A stretch of 64,000 nt of DNA from an uncultured Pseudoflavonifractor sp. (GTDB lineage Bacteria > Bacillota > Clostridia > Oscillospirales > Oscillospiraceae): assembly GCF_944387805.1 (NCBI RefSeq), contig NZ_CALXGI010000005.1:1-64000 (forward strand). The letters run 5' to 3'. The notes beneath the pieces were generated by a model that worked only from the letters and a program-made list of their open reading frames with translations, ran no database searches and was not told where the DNA came from. The position numbers and the translations under genes were made by a program. Below, piece after piece: positions 15,985-23,498 of the stretch. Positions within the stretch are counted from its first letter, which is position 1, and the number at the start of each line of letters is the position of its first letter.

Positions 15985-16590
15985 ATGTATCCGCTCATTG
16001 AAATTAAGACAGTCCCAATCGAAATTCAGATGAAGGTCACGCGGGCCCGTCTGGAGTACGCCCGGGGAACTGCTCAGGTTGAAGTCTCCCGGGATAAGGG
16101 GGGGCTGAGTATCCGCAGCCGCCCCATCCAGGTGAATATCGACTCCTTTGAGGCCCGAAACTCCGTCACTCCTACCACTGCCACCCTAATCCGCCGGCAG
16201 GCTCAGGCCGGCGTCCAGGGTGCTTACCAGGCCACCGCCGTACTGGCAAAGGAGGGCAGAATGATGATGGAGGCCCGGATTGACCAGGATGTGATCCCTC
16301 AGCTGGCCAGGCAGGAAACCATGGGGCAGCCGGCCAATGTCAACATTGATTTTCTGCCCAGTACGGGCCCTGACATCAGCTGGGATGGCGGCGAAATGAG
16401 CATCCGGTACCAGATGGACAAGCTCAACTTCGACTGGCGTATGGAGCAGATGAGCTTCACCTTTGTCCCCGGCGATATTGAGTTTACCATGACCCAGCGC
16501 CCTGACGTCATTATCAAGTATGTGGGCGGTCCCCTGTATGTGCCCCCCTCTTCCGACCCGGACTATGAACCGGTGGATATCAACGTCTGA
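15985..16590 (+). CDS. DUF6470 family protein (YviE-like)
   Basis: A 201-residue protein of the YviE/DUF6470 type, found between flgL and fliW in many Firmicutes including Bacillus subtilis. The N-terminus begins with a typical PLIEIKTVPIEIQMKV segment, followed by a helix with TLIRRQAQAGVQGAYQAT and a beta-rich C-terminal half (GDIEFTMTQRPDVIIKYVGGPLYVPP). No signal peptide or membrane segment is present. Function is unknown; conserved synteny links it to flagellar assembly. A GGAAGGAG ribosome site lies upstream. Confidence 0.8.
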   Translation: MYPLIEIKTVPIEIQMKVTRARLEYARGTAQVEVSRDKGGLSIRSRPIQVNIDSFEARNSVTPTTATLIRRQAQAGVQGAYQATAVLAKEGRMMMEARIDQDVIPQLARQETMGQPANVNIDFLPSTGPDISWDGGEMSIRYQMDKLNFDWRMEQMSFTFVPGDIEFTMTQRPDVIIKYVGGPLYVPPSSDPDYEPVDINV

Positions 16591-16605
16591 GCAGGAGGGA
16601 TTTCG

Positions 16606-17067
16606 TTGCAGCTGAATACAAAATACTTCGGACAGATTGCCTATGCACCGGAGGATGTGCTGGACTTCCCCGACGGCCTGTTCGGCTTTGAATCAGAAAA
16701 GCGTTTCCTCCTTCTCCCCTTTTCCGGCAGCCAGGGCAACATGCTCTGCCTCCAGAGCGTATCCGCCCCCTCCCCCGCCTTTATCCTCATGAATCCCTTT
16801 TCCCTTAAGCCCGACTACCGGCCGGTCCTCTCCAGAGAGGAGCTCAAGCTGATGGGCGTCTCCCAGAGCTGCGAGCTGTGCTACTATGTGATGTGCGTGG
16901 CCAAGGAGCCGGTGGGAGAGAGCACGGTCAACCTGCGCTGCCCTGTGGTGGTCAACCCGGAGCTCCGCCGGGGCACCCAGGTTATTCTGGACACCACAGA
17001 CTACCACATGCGCCACCGTCTGGAGGAGTTCTCCAACGGAGGAGGTGAGTCGGTTGCTGGTTCTTAG
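16606..17067 (+). CDS. fliW: Flagellar assembly factor FliW
   Basis: A 153-residue FliW with the family hallmarks: [19 protein letters not shown] near the N-terminus, [17 protein letters not shown] in the middle and [21 protein letters not shown] towards the end. FliW binds flagellin; when flagellin is exported FliW is freed to bind and block CsrA, releasing flagellin translation. The start is a TTG at 16606 with a GCAGGAGGG ribosome site; no ATG is available near it. The end overlaps the ribosome site and start region of csrA, so both are made together. Confidence 0.92.
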   Translation: MQLNTKYFGQIAYAPEDVLDFPDGLFGFESEKRFLLLPFSGSQGNMLCLQSVSAPSPAFILMNPFSLKPDYRPVLSREELKLMGVSQSCELCYYVMCVAKEPVGESTVNLRCPVVVNPELRRGTQVILDTTDYHMRHRLEEFSNGGGESVAGS

Positions 17068-17317
17068 CCGCAAAGAGGGCGAATCTCTGATCATCGGCGA
17101 CCACATCAGTATTACCGTCCTCTCCATTGAGTCCAACGGACAGGTGAATCTTGGCATCTGTGCTCCCAAGGAAGTACTTGTCCTGCGCAGTGAGCTTCAA
17201 AAGGCTGCCACCGAAAACCAGGATGCGGCCAGTACTGCGCCCGCGCTTCTGGTCGCAGAGCTGGAATCCGCCCTGTCTGGGCGCATCCAGCCCGCCCCAC
17301 AGACGCCGGAATTCTAA
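17054..17317 (+). CDS. csrA: Translational regulator CsrA
   Basis: An 87-residue CsrA. The core [37 protein letters not shown] is intact, including the RNA-binding strands. A ~30-residue C-terminal extension ([14 protein letters not shown]...) makes it longer than the usual 60-75. Start choice: a GTG at 17045 lies inside the GGAGG ribosome site, while TTG at 17054 is eight bases downstream of GGAGG and yields the invariant MLVLSRK N-terminus, so TTG is preferred. CsrA binds GGA motifs in mRNA leaders and represses flagellin translation; it is antagonised by FliW, encoded just upstream and overlapping. Confidence 0.9.
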   Translation: MLVLSRKEGESLIIGDHISITVLSIESNGQVNLGICAPKEVLVLRSELQKAATENQDAASTAPALLVAELESALSGRIQPAPQTPEF

Positions 17318-17329
17318 GCGAATTCCGGC
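17305..17329 (+). terminator. Terminator of the flgM-csrA operon
   Basis: A 10-bp perfect stem (GCCGGAATTC / GAATTCCGGC) whose loop contains the csrA stop codon, followed by ATCTGTTTTGTTTT. Confidence 0.85.
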
Positions 17330-17339
17330 ATCTGTTTTG

Positions 17340-17542
17340 TTTTATCCCTGTGCTGCTTCCGCAGGGAAGGCTTTTCTGCCGGTGTGTGCACGCAAAATGG
17401 CCTGGCAGGCAATCTGTGCCAACTCTATTCTACGCCTGACGGAGGCGACTGTACGTCTCTCTCCGCCCGTCTGCGCTGAGACCCCTCAGGCGCAGAGACG
17501 CCGTGCAGAGCACTTGCTCTGCACGGCGTCTCTCTTTTTTTT
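17340..17542 (+). ncRNA. Possible independently terminated RNA between csrA and the AIM24-like gene
   Basis: The ~200 bases after the csrA terminator have no gene but contain several hairpins: TCCCTG...CAGGGA at ~17345-17367, a TCTGCGC...GCGCAGA hairpin at ~17470-17496, and a strong terminator at 17497-17542. A second plus-strand terminator with no plus-strand gene before it hints at a separate transcript. I see no convincing promoter and only two GGA motifs, so a back-up terminator for csrA is an equal possibility. Confidence 0.3.
17497..17542 (+). terminator. Strong rho-independent terminator
   Basis: A 15-bp perfect stem (GACGCCGTGCAGAGC / GCTCTGCACGGCGTC, loop ACTT) followed by TCTCTTTTTTTT on the plus strand. 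On the minus strand there is no U-run after the hairpin, so it faces plus-strand transcripts. Confidence 0.85.
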
Positions 17543-17555
17543 GCTTTAGAATGTA

Positions 17556-18233
17556 TCAGCTGTTCCCCGTGGGGATAAAGGGCCGGATGGCCATGGCCAC
17601 GCTGCTGATTGGCATAGTCTGGAGCCACACCTTGCCGGGACCGGTAAGCAGAGTGTTGAAGATCCCCTCGCCTCCGAAAAACATATTCTTCAGTCCAGGC
17701 ACCTGCTGGATGTCTATGGACACCGTGGGTTCAAACCCCGCTACGTTCCCCGTGTCCACCACCAGCTGCTGGCCCGGCATCAGGTCGTACTCGATGAGTT
17801 CTCCATCAATCTCCGCAAAGGCCATGCCACAACCGGACAGGCGCTGCATAATAAACCCCTCTCCGCCAAAAAAGCCCGCTCCCAGCTTGCGGTTGAAGTG
17901 GATGGACAGCTCCACCCCTGCCTCTGCCGCCAGAAAGGACTTCTTCTGTAAAATCATTTCTCTGCCCGGCCCAATCTCAATGGGCATGATTTTCCCCGGA
18001 AAGCTGGAGCCGAAGGTGATCATGCCGTCCCCACGGGCGGTATAGATATTCTGGAAGATGTTTTCGCCGGAGAATGCCCGGGAGAACATCTTGCCCAGCC
18101 CACCGCCGCTGGTCTCCATCTGCATATTGGGCGACATCCAGACCATGGAGCCGCTCTCGGTGATCATCCTTTCGCCGTTTTCCAAGTGACACATCACAAC
18201 TGGGAAAGCGCCGCCTGCAATTTCGTATCTCAT
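17556..18233 (-). CDS. AIM24/TIGR00266 family protein
   Basis: A 225-residue all-beta cytoplasmic protein of the AIM24 family. It has the characteristic Gly-rich pattern: ESGSMVWMSPNMQMETSGGG, FSRAFSGENIFQNIYTARGDG, then KKSFLAAEAGVELSIHFNRK and FFGGEGFIMQRLSGCGMAF, ending with KNMFFGGEGIFNTLLTGPGKVWLQTMP. Members form trimeric double beta-barrels; the molecular role in bacteria is not known. A GGAGG ribosome site and a sigma-A promoter lie upstream, so it is a single-gene unit. It converges on the flagellar operon. Confidence 0.88.
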   Translation of the reverse strand: MRYEIAGGAFPVVMCHLENGERMITESGSMVWMSPNMQMETSGGGLGKMFSRAFSGENIFQNIYTARGDGMITFGSSFPGKIMPIEIGPGREMILQKKSFLAAEAGVELSIHFNRKLGAGFFGGEGFIMQRLSGCGMAFAEIDGELIEYDLMPGQQLVVDTGNVAGFEPTVSIDIQQVPGLKNMFFGGEGIFNTLLTGPGKVWLQTMPISSVAMAIRPFIPTGNS

Positions 18234-18266
18234 CGCCAGCCTCCTCTGTGTTTTGGGATATCTCCA

Positions 18267-18295
18267 TCATAGATGCTGTGCTCCGGGCCGTCAAG
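18267..18295 (-). promoter_or_regulatory. Sigma-A promoter of the AIM24-like gene
   Basis: On the minus strand TTGACG (18295-18290), 17-base spacer, TATGAT (18272-18267): five of six matches in each element. Confidence 0.75.
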
Positions 18296-18366
18296 CAGTT
18301 ATTACGAATTTCGAAAAAATTATTCCCCGTCGGCTTTCACAAAAGTTGCGCCTCAGCCGCCCGGGC

Positions 18367-18395
18367 GTGACAACCTGCCCGGGGTATGATATGAT
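18367..18395 (+). promoter_or_regulatory. Sigma-A promoter of the 18438 membrane-protein gene
   Basis: GTGACA (18367-18372), 17-base spacer, TATGAT (18390-18395), 42 bases before the ATG. Confidence 0.65.
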
Positions 18396-18437
18396 AGTGA
18401 CTGCTCAATCAACCGTTTTTGACGAAAGGAAACGCTT

Positions 18438-19292
18438 ATGAGAGAATGCACTCGAATCAAAATCCTGATGGTGGTGGTGCCGCTGATCATCGCCCTTTTC
18501 TCCGTATTTGTCGTGTCCGACATCGCCTCCTCCACGGAGTTCCACGCCGAATCCATCGCCGCCCTGGATGAAAAGCAGACTACGGTCCTGGAGCTGACCG
18601 CAGCCTCCACCGCAGCCTCTGCGGCCCTCACCCTGCTCCCCGGCGACACTGCCACCCCTATTGCAGACAAACTGGCCGATCTGAGCTCCGGGTTCCTGGT
18701 GGTGCTGTGCGCCATCTACCTGGAGAAATATCTGCTGACCCTTACCGGCTTTGTCTCCTTTACCTTTCTTATCCCCATCTCCTGCTTGCTGTACGCCGCC
18801 AATGCGTTCCTCAACCGGGACGCCGTCCGTACCATCGCCAAAAAGCTGCTTATCTTCGGCATCGCCATTGTGCTGGTTATTCCGGTCAGTGTGAAGGTGT
18901 CCGCCCTGATCGAAAATACCTACCAGGCCTCCATTGAGGCCACCATTGACAGCGCCAAGCAGACCACTGAGGACGTGGAGGAGAGTACGGAAGGCGCTGC
19001 CGCCCAGGATGACACAGGCTTTCTGGAGGGGCTTATCTCCAAGATTACCGAGGGCATCACCAATGTTGCCGCTGGAATCTCCGAGAAAGTAGGCGACATG
19101 ATTAACAGCTTCATTGAAGCGCTGGCCGTTATGCTGGTCACCTCCTGCGTCATCCCCATTCTGGTCATACTGCTCTTTGTGTGGCTGGTGAAGGTCACCT
19201 TCTCTGTCTCCCTGCCCGTCAGCTATGCCGGTGCAGTTAAGGGCGTCAAGGGTGCCTTCCGCCGCGAAGGCAAAGAGGACAGCCCCTCCTGA
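18438..19292 (+). CDS. Membrane protein of unknown function
   Basis: A 284-residue protein with about four membrane segments: residues ~9-28, ~75-105 (ALYLEKYLLTLTGFVSFTFLIPIS region), ~135-155 and ~230-255. A long hydrophilic, acidic, helical loop (~155-225, with TTEDVEESTEGAAAQDD) lies between the last two. I do not recognise a family. A GAAAGGAAA ribosome site and a good promoter precede it. TspO follows at 50 bases and may be cotranscribed. It starts with ATG at 18438; no closer alternative has a better ribosome site. Confidence 0.65.
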   Translation: MRECTRIKILMVVVPLIIALFSVFVVSDIASSTEFHAESIAALDEKQTTVLELTAASTAASAALTLLPGDTATPIADKLADLSSGFLVVLCAIYLEKYLLTLTGFVSFTFLIPISCLLYAANAFLNRDAVRTIAKKLLIFGIAIVLVIPVSVKVSALIENTYQASIEATIDSAKQTTEDVEESTEGAAAQDDTGFLEGLISKITEGITNVAAGISEKVGDMINSFIEALAVMLVTSCVIPILVILLFVWLVKVTFSVSLPVSYAGAVKGVKGAFRREGKEDSPS

Positions 19293-19347
19293 CCCCACCA
19301 TACATATTCCGGCCGCCGCTGCATATGCTATCCCCGGGTGATTGCAT

Positions 19348-19821
19348 ATGATCAAACACACATGGAAGGTCTGCGGCCTGTGGATTCTGCTCTCTGAGGC
19401 AGTGGGCGGGCTGTCCGGCTGGCTGACCCGGGACGGCGTCAAACTTTACAGCCAGTCCATTGTCCAGCCGCCTCTGTCTCCGCCCCCGCTGGTCTTTCCT
19501 ATTGTGTGGGCTATTCTCTTCGCCCTCATGGGCATCGGCGCAGCCCGGGTATTCCTGGGTCCCGCTTCCGCCGCCCGCACCAGAGGACTGCGGCTCTTCT
19601 TTGTCCAGCTGGGCTTCAATTTTCTCTGGAGCATCCTGTTTTTCTGCCTTCAGGCCTTTGGATTTGCCCTGTTCTGGCTGCTGGTTCTGTGGGCCCTCAT
19701 TTTGTGGATGCTATTTACCTTTCTCCAGGCGGACAGAGCCGCCGGATTTCTCCAAATCCCCTATCTGCTGTGGGTGACCTTTGCCGCCTACCTGAACCTG
19801 GGCGTCTGGATTCTCAATTAG
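19348..19821 (+). CDS. tspO: TspO/MBR family protein
   Basis: A 157-residue, five-helix TspO/peripheral benzodiazepine receptor homologue. Visible family motifs are QPPLSPPPLVFPIVWAILFALMGIGAARV (with the conserved PP...FP.VW pattern), LGFNFLWSILFF and the C-terminal LLWVTFAAYLNLGVWILN. TspO proteins bind tetrapyrroles and cholesterol-like ligands in the membrane and are linked to stress and porphyrin metabolism. The frame allows a TTG start at 19342, but the ATG at 19348 is properly spaced from GGGTG. A strong terminator follows. Confidence 0.92.
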   Translation: MIKHTWKVCGLWILLSEAVGGLSGWLTRDGVKLYSQSIVQPPLSPPPLVFPIVWAILFALMGIGAARVFLGPASAARTRGLRLFFVQLGFNFLWSILFFCLQAFGFALFWLLVLWALILWMLFTFLQADRAAGFLQIPYLLWVTFAAYLNLGVWILN

Positions 19822-19843
19822 GCTCCCATCCCGCTTTCCCATC

Positions 19844-19883
19844 AAGGCCCGGAAGCACTTTGCTGCTTCCGGGCCTTTTTCCA
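19844..19883 (+). terminator. Terminator after tspO
   Basis: A 14-bp stem (AAGGCCCGGAAGCA / TGCTTCCGGGCCTT, loop CTTTGC) followed by TTTTCC. Confidence 0.9.
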
Positions 19884-20137
19884 CGTCTTTTTCCTCAACT
19901 TCCGGTTTCCCGGCAGCCGTGACCTTATCCCAAAGGCGGCGGACAGCGCGGGTGCCGGGGATGAGACCGGCCAGGCCGGTCTTGCCCGCTCGGACGCAGG
20001 CAGCAGCCGCCTGCGTCCTTATTTTTATCCTTTCGTCGTTTTCTTTAGCCCCAATTTAGGGCCGTCTATTATATTAAATCAAGTATGGGCGGCTCAGACC
20101 GCCCGGAAACCGCCATTCAAGGCGAGGAGGTTCCGCA
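19884..20137 (+). other. Intergenic region between tspO and the GldAFG-like operon
   Basis: No gene seen. It holds an inverted repeat around 19961-19981 (AGACCGGCC / GGCCGGTCT) and a second terminator-like hairpin, GGACGCAGGC / GCCTGCGTCC at 19992-20018, followed by TTATTTTTATCC. The stretch 20041-20080 is AT-rich (TATTATATTAAAT) and probably contains the promoter of the ABC operon, though I find no good -35 box. A GAGGAGG ribosome site ends the region. Confidence 0.5.
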
Positions 20138-21193
20138 ATGATAAAAGTTGAGCACTTAACCAAGTACTACGGCGACTTTCTGGCGGTGGACGACCTGTCA
20201 TTTGAGATTGATGAGGGGCACGTCTACGGCTTCCTGGGCCCCAACGGCGCAGGCAAGACCACAACCATGAACATGATGACCGGCTGTCTCTCCGCCACCT
20301 CAGGCAAGGTGGAGGTGGGCGGATACGACATTTTCGAGGACGCCAACAAGGCCAAGGAGCTGATTGGCTATCTCCCTGAGCAGCCGCCCCTATACATGAA
20401 CGAGACGCCGGAGGAATACCTGCGCTTTGTGGGCGAGGCCAAGGGCCTGCGGGGCGGAGCGTTGGAGAAACAGATTGACAAGGTCATCGACCAGGTAAAA
20501 ATTCAGGGCGTGCGGGGCCGCCGCATCTCCGCCCTGTCCAAAGGCTACAAGCAGCGGGTGGGCATCGCCCAGGCCCTGCTGGGCAACCCCAGGGTCATCA
20601 TCCTGGATGAACCCACCGTGGGTCTGGACCCCATTCAGATCATTGAGATCCGCGATCTCATCAAGCAGCTGGGCCAGGAGCACACCGTTATCCTCAGCTC
20701 TCACATTCTCTCAGAAGTCCAGGCCATCTGCGAAAAAATTCTCATCATTGCCCACGGCAGGCTGGTGGCCTTTGACGAGCCTGACAACCTGGAGAAGAGC
20801 CTGCTGGCCGGAAGCGAGATCGTCTTTACTACCGACGCGAAGGAAGAGACGGTGATGGACATTCTCTCCGGCGTGGAGCACATCTCCGCCGTGCGGCTGG
20901 AGGAGAAGGAGAACGGACTGGTGTCCGCCCAGCTGAAAACCGACAGCAGCGATATCTACGCAGTGTCCCGCCGTCTCTTCTTCGCTTTTGCAGATAAAAA
21001 GCAGGCCCTGCTGGAGCTGTCCCTGAAGAAAGCCAGCCTGGAGGACATCTTCATTGAGCTGACCGAGGGCGGCGCCTCTGGTCAGGCGGGTTTGAGCCAG
21101 CCAGAAGACACGGCGGCAGAGCAGACAGAATCGTCCTCTCAGACCGGGGACGAGACTTCCGCCGGTACGGAAAGCGAGGAAGATCAGGTATGA
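20138..21193 (+). CDS. GldA-like ABC transporter ATPase
   Basis: A 351-residue ABC ATPase of the ABC-2/NatA-GldA class. Walker A GPNGAGKTT is at residues 34-42, a Q-loop in IGYLPEQPPLY near 82, the signature as LSKGYKQRVGIAQALLG near 143, Walker B VIILDEPTVGLDP near 165, and the H-loop SSHILSEVQ near 196. A ~30-residue acidic, Ser/Thr-rich tail follows the C-terminal domain. It energises the permease encoded next (four-base overlap, ATGA). Homologous GldA-F-G sets are needed for gliding in Bacteroidetes, but in Firmicutes similar operons occur in non-gliding species and their substrate is unknown. Confidence 0.9.
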   Translation: MIKVEHLTKYYGDFLAVDDLSFEIDEGHVYGFLGPNGAGKTTTMNMMTGCLSATSGKVEVGGYDIFEDANKAKELIGYLPEQPPLYMNETPEEYLRFVGEAKGLRGGALEKQIDKVIDQVKIQGVRGRRISALSKGYKQRVGIAQALLGNPRVIILDEPTVGLDPIQIIEIRDLIKQLGQEHTVILSSHILSEVQAICEKILIIAHGRLVAFDEPDNLEKSLLAGSEIVFTTDAKEETVMDILSGVEHISAVRLEEKENGLVSAQLKTDSSDIYAVSRRLFFAFADKKQALLELSLKKASLEDIFIELTEGGASGQAGLSQPEDTAAEQTESSSQTGDETSAGTESEEDQV

Positions 21194-22053
21194 CAGCAGT
21201 ACTGAAACATGAACTGAGGAACTATTTCCACTCCTTCACCGCCTATGTGTTCGGGGCCTTCCTGCTGGCCATTGTGGGAATTGGCTCCATGCTGTACAAT
21301 CTCCAGGCTGCGGTGAGCAACTTTGAGTATGTGCTCAGCTTTGGCAGCATTGTGTTCGTGGTCATTGTGCCCATCCTGACCATGCGGGTCATCGCGGAGG
21401 AGCGCAGGCAGAGGACCGACCAGCTGCTCTACTCCCTGCCCATTACCACCACCCAGGTGATCGCAGGCAAGTATCTGGCCCTGCTGGTGGTCTACCTCAT
21501 CCCCCTGGCCGTCATCTCCATCTACCCTCTGATTTTCTCCCAGTTCGGCGAGGTATACCTGCCCACCTCCTACGGCTCACTCTTTGCCATTTTCCTGATG
21601 GGCGCAGCCCTGATGGCTCTGGGCGTATTTATCTCCTGTCTGACCGACAACCAGGGTCTGGCAGCCGGTATCGGCATCGCGGTCATTCTGTTCAACTATT
21701 ACAGTGTCAGCTTATCTGAGTACGTATCCTCCACCTCCTTCGGCTCAGTCATCGCCCTGGCTGTCCTCATCCTGGCCCTGGGCGCCCTTATCCGGTATCT
21801 GACCAGAAACGAACTGCTGGCCTATGGGGTAAGCCTGGTGCTGGCAGTGGCGGTGTGCGTGATTTGCTTTGTGGACGCCTCCCTGTTTGAAGGGCTTCTG
21901 CCTGCCATTATGAAGCAGTTGTCCCTCTTTGAACGGTTCAGCGCCTTTGTCAACGGCGTGTTCGACATGACTGCCATCGTGTACTATCTGTCTGTGATCG
22001 GATTTTTCCTCTTTCTTTCTGTCCAGTCCCTTGAGAAACGGAGGTACAACTGA
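21190..22053 (+). CDS. GldF-like ABC-2 permease
   Basis: A 287-residue membrane protein with six predicted helices and the ABC-2 permease layout: a short cytoplasmic N-terminus (TAVLKHELRNYFHS), TM1 with AYVFGAFLLAIVGI, the coupling segment MRVIAEERRQRTDQLLYSLPITTTQVIAGKYLALL, and further helices to the C-terminus (SLEKRRYN). The AEER...TxxLLxSLP motif is typical of GldF/YitT-like permeases. It overlaps the ATPase gene by four bases and the GldG-like gene by one, so all are coupled. Confidence 0.88.
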   Translation: MTAVLKHELRNYFHSFTAYVFGAFLLAIVGIGSMLYNLQAAVSNFEYVLSFGSIVFVVIVPILTMRVIAEERRQRTDQLLYSLPITTTQVIAGKYLALLVVYLIPLAVISIYPLIFSQFGEVYLPTSYGSLFAIFLMGAALMALGVFISCLTDNQGLAAGIGIAVILFNYYSVSLSEYVSSTSFGSVIALAVLILALGALIRYLTRNELLAYGVSLVLAVAVCVICFVDASLFEGLLPAIMKQLSLFERFSAFVNGVFDMTAIVYYLSVIGFFLFLSVQSLEKRRYN

Positions 22054-23498
22054 TGAAGCGCTGGAAGCTCCATGGAGACGGGGAGCAGGCGGCAAAAAAC
22101 CGCATTGCCTTTCAGGGCGGCTCCTACTCCCTGATTATCACGGCGGTGGTGCTGGCCATTCTCATCGCAGTGAATGTACTGGTATCCGCCCTGCCCGCCG
22201 CTCTGACCAAATACGATATCAGCTCAGCCAAGCTCTACTCCATCACCAGCAACACCAAGGTTGTGGTGAACGCCCTGGAGGAGGACGTGACCATCTACTG
22301 GATCGTCCAGTCCGGTGAGGAGGACGCCGTCATTGAGAACCTGCTGAACAAGTATGACAGTCTGTCCGACCACATCTCGGTGGTCAAGAAGAACCCGGAC
22401 GTATACCCCACCTTCGCCGAGCAGTACACCGACGAGACAGTGCAGAACAACAGCCTGGTGGTGGAGTGCGGTGACCGCAGCCGCTTCATCGGCTACAACG
22501 ACATCTACGTCCAGGAGGCCAACATGTACTCCTACTCATACAGCACCTCCTTTGACGGCGAGGGCGCCATCACCTCCGCCATCGACTATGTGGTCACCGA
22601 GGACCTGCCTCAGCTCTACCTGCTGGAGGGACACGGCGAGCAGGATCTGCCCGCCACCTTCCGCGACCAGGTGGAGAAGGAGAACATCGAGGTGAACACC
22701 CTCTCCCTGCTGACGGTGGACGAGATTCCTGAGGAGGCCGGCTGCATCATGATCTACGCCCCCTCCTCCGACATCTCCACTGAGGAGAAGGATACGCTCT
22801 CTGCGTACACCAAGAACGGCGGCAAGCTGATGGTGGTGGCCGGGCCCGTGGAGGACGGCAGCCTGGACAACCTGTACAGCTTGCTCTCCGACTACGGCGT
22901 GGAGTCCTGCGAGGGCATCGTGGTGGAGTCCGACCGGGAGCACTACACCCTCCAGCCCTATGTTCTCCTGCCCGACATGAACAGCGACGAGATCACCGAC
23001 TCCCTCATTGAGGAGCACTACTACGCCATCATGCCCATCTCACTGGGTCTGAATGTGGACAACGCCAGCAGCTCAGTCACCACCCTGATGACCACCTCCG
23101 ACGCCTCCTTCAGCAAGATCGCGGGCTACGACCTGGAGACCTATGAGAAGGAAGACGGGGACATTGACGGCCCCTTTGCTGTGGCGGTGTCCATCGATTG
23201 CGGCAACGAGGGCCAGATTGTGTGGTTCACCTCCTCCGCCTTCCTGGAGGACATGTACAACGCCTTCTCCTCCGGCGCCAACTCCGACCTGGCTATGAAC
23301 GCCCTGTCCTCCCTCATTGGCGAGCGGGAGGCCATGGCCATCCGCAGCAAGTCCCTGAACTATAACTACCTGAATATCAGCAGCTCCACCGCCTCCCTGC
23401 TGAAGGTGCTGATGATCGGCGTGTTCCCCCTGGCCTATCTGGGCATCGGCATTGGCGTGATTCTGAGAAGAAGGAGGCTTCAGAATGAAGCGGGCTAA
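22053..23498 (+). CDS. GldG-like ABC auxiliary protein
   Basis: A 481-residue protein with one N-terminal membrane helix (~residues 28-48), a large extracytoplasmic domain and one C-terminal helix (~445-468) before RRRRLQNEAG. The N-terminal part after the helix (KYDISSAKLYSITSNTKVVVNALEEDVTIYWI) is the GldG/ABC_transp_aux pattern, with a later YLLEGHGEQDLP and KNGGKLMVVAGP segments as in the family. GldG proteins work with a GldA/GldF ABC transporter; the mechanism is not known. It overlaps the DUF4340 gene by 14 bases. Confidence 0.85.
   Translation: MKRWKLHGDGEQAAKNRIAFQGGSYSLIITAVVLAILIAVNVLVSALPAALTKYDISSAKLYSITSNTKVVVNALEEDVTIYWIVQSGEEDAVIENLLNKYDSLSDHISVVKKNPDVYPTFAEQYTDETVQNNSLVVECGDRSRFIGYNDIYVQEANMYSYSYSTSFDGEGAITSAIDYVVTEDLPQLYLLEGHGEQDLPATFRDQVEKENIEVNTLSLLTVDEIPEEAGCIMIYAPSSDISTEEKDTLSAYTKNGGKLMVVAGPVEDGSLDNLYSLLSDYGVESCEGIVVESDREHYTLQPYVLLPDMNSDEITDSLIEEHYYAIMPISLGLNVDNASSSVTTLMTTSDASFSKIAGYDLETYEKEDGDIDGPFAVAVSIDCGNEGQIVWFTSSAFLEDMYNAFSSGANSDLAMNALSSLIGEREAMAIRSKSLNYNYLNISSSTASLLKVLMIGVFPLAYLGIGIGVILRRRRLQNEAG

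Noticed and set aside
17151..17549. Plus-strand open frame overlapping csrA and the hairpin region
   Set aside because: Out of frame with csrA, crosses two terminators and has no ribosome site.
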